Virus record (IMG/VR): IMGVR_UViG_3300032893_000045 | Location: 1-61,455 of that record | Source of the DNA: a virus | DNA length: 61,455 nucleotides | Strand: one strand, 5' to 3' | Part shown: positions 56,777 through 61,455 of the stretch, one piece after another | Numbering within the stretch: the stretch's first letter is position 1 | Layout: the number at the start of each line of letters is the position of its first letter | Program-made: the position numbers and the translations under genes | The notes under the pieces: generated by a model | What the model was told of the DNA's origin: nothing | The model's input: the letters and a program-made list of their open reading frames with translations, nothing else | Database searches by the model: none

Positions 56777-58231
56777 GTGCCGATCGAACAGAGCGACGAG
56801 GGAATCAAGCCCTTCCAGGTACGCCCCGGCGTGGGCGAGATGCCCAACTGGGGAGGGATGTTCCGCCGCGGCGACCCGTCGCGGATCCCGCCCAATCGCT
56901 TTCACGCGCTCTTGAACGTCCGCTGGGAGCACAGCGAGCTTCAGTCTCGTCCCGGCCTCGCGAAGTCAGCGGACTCCGGGCCCCAGATGGACGCCTGTAT
57001 CACGGGCCTCGCGGACCTCGACGACGCGGAAGGGGCGGGGACGGCCGTTCACCTCGACCTCGTGCAACTCGACTCGACCAGCCCCAGCCGGTACGGCCTC
57101 TACGGCGCCGGCACCGTCACGGCGTTCAACGAGGACCAGGACCCTCCCGCGCACGCCTACTGGCAGACCGACGCCCTGACGCGCAACACCGTGCCCGCGA
57201 AGCGCTCGGCCCAGAGTCTCGTCCCGACGAGCCGCGCGATCTACGCCTTTCGCGGGAAGCAGTACGCGATGTGCGACCAGCCGATCTCTGGCGGAAGCGA
57301 CACCATCGGCTACCTGTTCGAGGTCACCTACTCCTTCGACGGTGGGGTGCCGCGAGTCGACCTCGCCTTCGCTCTCGATCCAGACGAGGCGACGAACGGG
57401 CACGTCATCGACGGCTGCGTGCGCTCGGAGCGCGCGGACGACTCTCAGACGGGAACGCGCATCGTCGGGGACGCCCTCTACCTCACGACCGATCAGGGGA
57501 AGATCCTGCGATGGGACGGCACGACGCTCTCCGTCGAGCACACGATGGCGTCCGCAACTCCGACTCACGTCATCACCCACAAGGGGCAGATCCTCTTCGC
57601 TGCCGCTGACGGGGCCGGCGGCTACGCCTACCAACTCGCCGCGGGAGGCGCGTGGGTCGACGGGACCTGGCCGGTTCCGACAGCCGGCGGCACGATCCAG
57701 ATTTCGGGACTGGCCGACTGGCTCAACCGAGTCACGATCGTCTCCTGGAGCAAGAACGGCGAGCCCGATGCGTCTCACCACGGAGACCTCTTCTACTGGG
57801 ACGCTGGCACGCCGGCGGTGGTGACACAGTTCTTCGACGGCGCCGCCGTTGCGCCCGACCCGGTTCGTCTGCTGGGTCAGGCGATCGTCGTCTCTGGGGA
57901 GCTCTACGTGGTCGGACGCCAGGTCAGCGGGACCGCCGGGCTCGTGCTCCGGGCGACGAGTTACGCTGATCCCAACCCGACCTGGTACAGCCCAGAGACC
58001 CAGTTCGACCCCTACGTCGCGATGGCCCTCGACAACCGCCTCGTCTTCTGGTCGCGGTGGGACGGGGAGGAATCCGTCTACCTCTACGAAGGGCTCCGCG
58101 CCCTGATCCCGGGCGAGATCGCTCTCGTGGAGGAGATTCTCCGCTGGGATCTTCCCTCGGACGTGCACAGCTACTTCAGCCCCAAGGGCAACTTCACTCC
58201 GCTTCGCCACCCTGAGATCTGGACGATCTAG
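56777..58231 (+). CDS. Tail hub/propeller-like virion protein, 484 aa
   Basis: GTG after GGAGATAGCCC. Starts with a short R-P-G-V-G-E-M-P-N-W-G-G-M segment and L-L-N-V-R-W-E, then repeated beta blades each with a Gly-Asp or Trp-Asp turn (L-F-Y-W-D-A-G, I-L-R-W-D-G). This fits a beta-propeller tail or needle-hub protein working with the next gene. No enzyme motif. Confidence 0.77.
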   Translation: MPIEQSDEGIKPFQVRPGVGEMPNWGGMFRRGDPSRIPPNRFHALLNVRWEHSELQSRPGLAKSADSGPQMDACITGLADLDDAEGAGTAVHLDLVQLDSTSPSRYGLYGAGTVTAFNEDQDPPAHAYWQTDALTRNTVPAKRSAQSLVPTSRAIYAFRGKQYAMCDQPISGGSDTIGYLFEVTYSFDGGVPRVDLAFALDPDEATNGHVIDGCVRSERADDSQTGTRIVGDALYLTTDQGKILRWDGTTLSVEHTMASATPTHVITHKGQILFAAADGAGGYAYQLAAGGAWVDGTWPVPTAGGTIQISGLADWLNRVTIVSWSKNGEPDASHHGDLFYWDAGTPAVVTQFFDGAAVAPDPVRLLGQAIVVSGELYVVGRQVSGTAGLVLRATSYADPNPTWYSPETQFDPYVAMALDNRLVFWSRWDGEESVYLYEGLRALIPGEIALVEEILRWDLPSDVHSYFSPKGNFTPLRHPEIWTI

Positions 58232-58236
58232 AGAAG

Positions 58237-60675
58237 ATGGCCCTCCTCTACGCCCGCACCTACGAGCGCTTCCAGCCGGGCAGCGGGAGCTACGCGACGG
58301 ACCTCGTCTCGTCGAGCGGGAAGGTCTGGAGCGACGACTACTGGGTGACGCAAGGGATCCTCTCGACGGGCCGACCGCCGATCATGATCCCGTACCGCGG
58401 AGACACGTACATCGTCGGCGCCTACTCGCGCGTCCTCGTTCGCCAGAAGCAGACGCGGAGCATGGTGCCGGCGGGGATCAAGCCCCCTCCGCTCGAGATC
58501 GCTGTCGTCGAAGGGGCCGACACCGGGGGCTCGACAGGGGCCGCCCTCTGCTTCACGACGTTTCTCCACAAGGAAGGCGACGCCGTCCTGGCCGAATCCG
58601 AGCGCAGCAACATCGTCGAGCTCGACGGCATGACGGGCAAGGGCTACGTCTGGAGCAACCTCAACGCGCCACACGAGAAGCGCGTCACGCACATCCGCGG
58701 CTACCGTTCGATGGATGGCGCCGACTACGCCCTCGCCTGGGAGGCTCCGGTCGGGATCAGCACGATCACGGAGAACGTCCTCACCCAGAACCTCCTCCAG
58801 ATCGCGCCGGACATCGACCAGCGGTGGATCCCTCCGACCGGGCTCTTCTACGGCGTCGAGTTCGCGGGCTCGATGTGGTACGCGCGCAACGCGCAGTACC
58901 CGCATCGGCTCTGGCGCTCCGTCCCAGGCTATCCGCAGTACGTGGACCCGAACAACTACGGCGACACGCTGGGCCGGGAGACGATCACCGCCATCGCGCG
59001 CACGCCAGGCCAGGAGCTCATCGTCTTCTGCGTCGACCGCAGCTACATCGTCCGGATCACAGGGGACGGCGATTCGGACTGGAGGCTGGACCGCCTCGAC
59101 TCGTCCGTCGGCTGCATCAACAACCGCGGCATCGTCGAGATCCATCGGCGCTTGTGGTTCCCCGGACTCGAGGGCTTCTGGACGTGGGACAACTCCACGT
59201 TTCACTTCATGGGTCACGACATCAAGCCCTTCTGGGTCGAGGACCGGAAGGAGAATGCACTCGCCTTCGGGACCGGATTCGCCATCGACGACCGCGAGGG
59301 AAAGAACCTGCTCTTCTTCACTCCTCGGAGGCCGGCGAGCCTGCTCGAGGGCGACCGCTGCGGGACCGTCGTCTACGTCGCCGCCTACGAGGACTGCGAG
59401 CCGGCGATGGGCGGCCAGGAGGATCAGCCTGTCTGGTCGCTCGACAACTACGGGCGTCGCGCATCGGCGGCGCTCTACGACGCCAACGGCAACATTCAGA
59501 TCGGCTGGTGCGACGGCGAGATCCGCAATCCTGATCCGACGAACGGCGACGACGATGGAGACCCACTTGGCAAGGACGGCCTGATCCGGCACGGCGTCAT
59601 GTACTTCAACACGCCCGGAGACGACCCAGAGGGAGGCGGGAAGAAGCTACAGCGCTTCTGGGCCCACGTCGAAAGCGAGGCGACGCCGTGGGTCCTCAAC
59701 CTCCTCATGGGGGACGAGCAGGTCTACCGCCAGATGGCGCCCGACAACGACCGCTTCTTCTGGCGCCGCGCGGTCGCGGCCTCGCGCTACATCACGACGA
59801 AGGTCATCGACGGGGTGACGAAGGTCCTCCAGTCGCTTCCCAAGGGGACGCACTACTGGGCTGACATCGAGAAGCTCTCAGGAAGCGGCCTCTGCGTCGG
59901 GCTGCGCTTCCCCGGCGCCATCGGCCTCGCCTACCGGGGCTACGGGGGCACGTACTCGCCGAGCCGCTCGTCGAGGCCGCAGGAGTTCGAGACCGGCTTC
60001 ACGATGCTCTTCCAGTGGCGCATCCTCGGCGAATCCGAGTGGCGAGAGCTCCCCTTCCAGGGCCTCATGAGGTCCGCGACCTTCCCGTACATCCTCGAGA
60101 TGAGGATCACAGCCACCTACACCTACGGACCCGAAGCCTCCCCGATCACCTACTCGCTCAGTTGGAGCGGAACCGGCGCCCCGGCCGGGACCAACTCGAC
60201 GCTCGCCTCGCCCGCCTACGAGGAGATCGTGCAGTATCCGTTGGGAGGGGACCAGAGAGCGTTCGGCAGATGGAACCTCTCGGGGACGGATGCGGCGGGG
60301 CTCGCGGCGCAGATCGACGGGCCGGTGGACCTCTCCGCCTGGGAGATCCTCCTCGAGTACCAGGTCGACGGAAGCGGATGGTCGCTCCTCGACCTTTCTC
60401 TCGCGCAGGCCGTCGGTGTTGGGCTGGGCCACACGCTGAGCCTGCGCTACCGGGTCTACGGGACCAACCTGCCGCTGACGCTCGAGATCGTCGGCTACGA
60501 GGACGGGAGCTACCTGGCCTCAGTCGACGTCGAAGCGGCCGGGGCCTCGGGGACGACCTACGGGGACTACGACGAGGTCTTCAGCGTCGCGGGGGAGTAC
60601 CAGGTCACGGGGACGTTGACGGACAGCCAGGGGCGCACGATCGAGCGAGCAGTCACGGTCGTCGTCACGCCGTAG
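58237..60675 (+). CDS. Tail stabilisation protein, P22 gp10-like, with C-terminal PKD-type domain, 812 aa
   Basis: The first 480 residues read as propeller blades: F-Y-G-V-E-F-A-G-S-M-W-Y, E-L-I-V-F-C-V-D-R-S-Y, R-L-W-F-P-G-L-E-G-F-W. This is the form of P22 gp10 and related hub proteins that seal the DNA in the head. The last 90 residues, ending G-E-Y-Q-V-T-G-T-L-T-D-S-Q-G-R, then T-V-V-V-T-P, look like a PKD or Ig-like domain that may contact the host surface. Confidence 0.82.
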   Translation: MALLYARTYERFQPGSGSYATDLVSSSGKVWSDDYWVTQGILSTGRPPIMIPYRGDTYIVGAYSRVLVRQKQTRSMVPAGIKPPPLEIAVVEGADTGGSTGAALCFTTFLHKEGDAVLAESERSNIVELDGMTGKGYVWSNLNAPHEKRVTHIRGYRSMDGADYALAWEAPVGISTITENVLTQNLLQIAPDIDQRWIPPTGLFYGVEFAGSMWYARNAQYPHRLWRSVPGYPQYVDPNNYGDTLGRETITAIARTPGQELIVFCVDRSYIVRITGDGDSDWRLDRLDSSVGCINNRGIVEIHRRLWFPGLEGFWTWDNSTFHFMGHDIKPFWVEDRKENALAFGTGFAIDDREGKNLLFFTPRRPASLLEGDRCGTVVYVAAYEDCEPAMGGQEDQPVWSLDNYGRRASAALYDANGNIQIGWCDGEIRNPDPTNGDDDGDPLGKDGLIRHGVMYFNTPGDDPEGGGKKLQRFWAHVESEATPWVLNLLMGDEQVYRQMAPDNDRFFWRRAVAASRYITTKVIDGVTKVLQSLPKGTHYWADIEKLSGSGLCVGLRFPGAIGLAYRGYGGTYSPSRSSRPQEFETGFTMLFQWRILGESEWRELPFQGLMRSATFPYILEMRITATYTYGPEASPITYSLSWSGTGAPAGTNSTLASPAYEEIVQYPLGGDQRAFGRWNLSGTDAAGLAAQIDGPVDLSAWEILLEYQVDGSGWSLLDLSLAQAVGVGLGHTLSLRYRVYGTNLPLTLEIVGYEDGSYLASVDVEAAGASGTTYGDYDEVFSVAGEYQVTGTLTDSQGRTIERAVTVVVTP

Positions 60676-60699
60676 AATAGGCGGCAGGAGGAGGGAGCT

Positions 60700-61422
60700 A
60701 TGTCGAGCGCCGTTCCTGGGATCCGGATTCCGGGGATCTCCCGCACTCCCGACCAGGGCGGGGGTTGGTCGACGAACTCCAACGGCGGCGTGGTGCGGCC
60801 GCTTCCGCCGGGACAGCAGGGGCCACCAGGAGCTCCCCCGAATCCTTTCGCCACCGGAGCTTCGGCCACCAGCGGTCTCGGTGGCGGCTCCGCTCTCGTT
60901 CCCGCGGCGGTCAGCAAGATCAACGTCACCGGCACCGCTCCGAAGGAGCTCACCGACTACGCCGCGCAGTACGAGCAGCACCTCAAGGACCTCGAGGCCG
61001 GCAAGACCCGAGAGGCGGACGTCTACGCGAGCGGGCTCAACTCCGACATCGAGCGCCAGATCGCGACCGCCCGCCAGCAGGCCGCCAGCGAGGGGCGTCC
61101 CTTCAACGAGGCCGCGATGCGGGCCGAGCTCACCCGGGGCAAGAACAGCGGCATGGCGCAGTTCGAGTTGGGCTCCCAGCAGCAGGCGACGTCGGCTCTT
61201 CAGGGCGGCCTGCCGATCATGCAGGCTCCCGAAAACGCCTCGCTCGCCGAGAAGAACCTCTCGCTCGACACCCAGAAGGAGCTCCTCGACTACGCCCTCG
61301 GCAGGGGCCAGTTGGGGGTCGACGAGCAGCGCAACGAAGTGATGGCGGCGACGTCGGCGCAGAACGCCTACACGCAGATGTTGGCGACGCTCGCCAACAT
61401 GGCGAACTCCTACTCGTACTGA
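60700..61422 (+). CDS. Virion-associated protein spanning the circle junction, 240 aa
   Basis: ATG after AGGAGGGAGCT. The first 70 residues are Gly/Pro-rich, and residues 80-235 are helical with heptads (L-K-D-L-E-A-G-K-T-R-E-A-D-V-Y, then A-E-K-N-L-S-L-D-T-Q-K-E-L-L). It ends L-A-N-M-A-N-S-Y-S-Y. It follows the hub gene, so a tail needle or an ejected protein is plausible. Its 3' 94 bases are repeated at the start of the window. Confidence 0.8.
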   Translation: MSSAVPGIRIPGISRTPDQGGGWSTNSNGGVVRPLPPGQQGPPGAPPNPFATGASATSGLGGGSALVPAAVSKINVTGTAPKELTDYAAQYEQHLKDLEAGKTREADVYASGLNSDIERQIATARQQAASEGRPFNEAAMRAELTRGKNSGMAQFELGSQQQATSALQGGLPIMQAPENASLAEKNLSLDTQKELLDYALGRGQLGVDEQRNEVMAATSAQNAYTQMLATLANMANSYSY

Positions 61423-61455
61423 GGGGGCCAAGATGGGATCGCTCAACAGCACCTA
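61329..61455. repeat. Terminal direct repeat, right copy
   Basis: Identical to bases 1-127. Removing one copy gives a circle of 61,328 bp. Confidence 0.97.
61433..61455 (+). CDS. First codons of the 175-aa gene, repeated copy
   Basis: ATG at 61433 equals ATG at 105 on the circle. Only seven codons lie before the window end; the full gene is at 105-632. Confidence 0.92.

Overview
This window is a complete, GC-rich (by eye about two-thirds G+C) tailed-phage genome of the short-tailed, P22-like type. Bases 1-127 are repeated exactly at 61329-61455, so the molecule closes into a circle, or a circularly permuted unit, of 61,328 bp. A repeat of exactly 127 bp is a common k-mer overlap in assemblies, so this is probably a metagenomic contig. 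The phage assignment rests on large terminase (41145), portal (43440), scaffold (50369), major capsid protein (51450), P22 gp4-like head-completion protein (56036), gp10-like hub protein (58237), a 2403-residue virion protein (1999) and a coiled-coil tail fibre (9622). A lipobox lipoprotein, Sec signal peptides ending P-x-W-A-Q and TTGACA-type promoters suggest a high-GC Gram-negative host. No host can be named.

Layout. The plus-strand late block runs from 36.7 kb through the window ends to 14.77 kb: small terminase candidate, M15 endolysin and a membrane-protein lysis cassette (36.7-41.1 kb), packaging and portal (41.1-46.2 kb), a GroES-like cochaperonin among small tail-tagged proteins (46.2-47.7 kb), secreted proteins (47.7-49.4 kb), one reversed gene (49.4-49.7 kb), a 640-bp stem-loop-dense gap, scaffold and capsid (50.4-52.7 kb), head completion and tail (52.8-61.4 kb, then 0-12.2 kb). 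The late block ends with a cassette of MptE-like/methyltransferase fusion, 33-residue peptide and radical SAM/SPASM enzyme (12.36-14.77 kb).

The minus-strand early block runs from 36.6 kb down to 14.77 kb in two operons. The first (36.6-23.8 kb) carries recombination and replication functions: RecE-like nuclease, a sigma-70 region 4 protein, a RecT-like annealing protein, an SMC/RecF-like ATPase, a DNA methyltransferase, a replication organiser, a DUF5131 protein, a RuvC-like resolvase, an HNH nuclease and an Acb2/Tad1-type cyclic-nucleotide sponge candidate. The second (22.8-14.77 kb) is an accessory set of small zinc-ribbon proteins, a serine recombinase and a 678-residue mosaic protein. 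Between the operons lies a repeat-rich non-coding region (22.86-23.76 kb). No DNA polymerase, primase or replicative helicase is visible, so replication probably uses the host replisome.

The points most worth following are the candidate structured RNA at 49.81-50.25 kb, a common C-terminal tail on four small proteins beside structural genes, the peptide/radical SAM/methyltransferase cassette, the Acb2-like sponge, and a shared promoter motif in front of unlinked transcription units.
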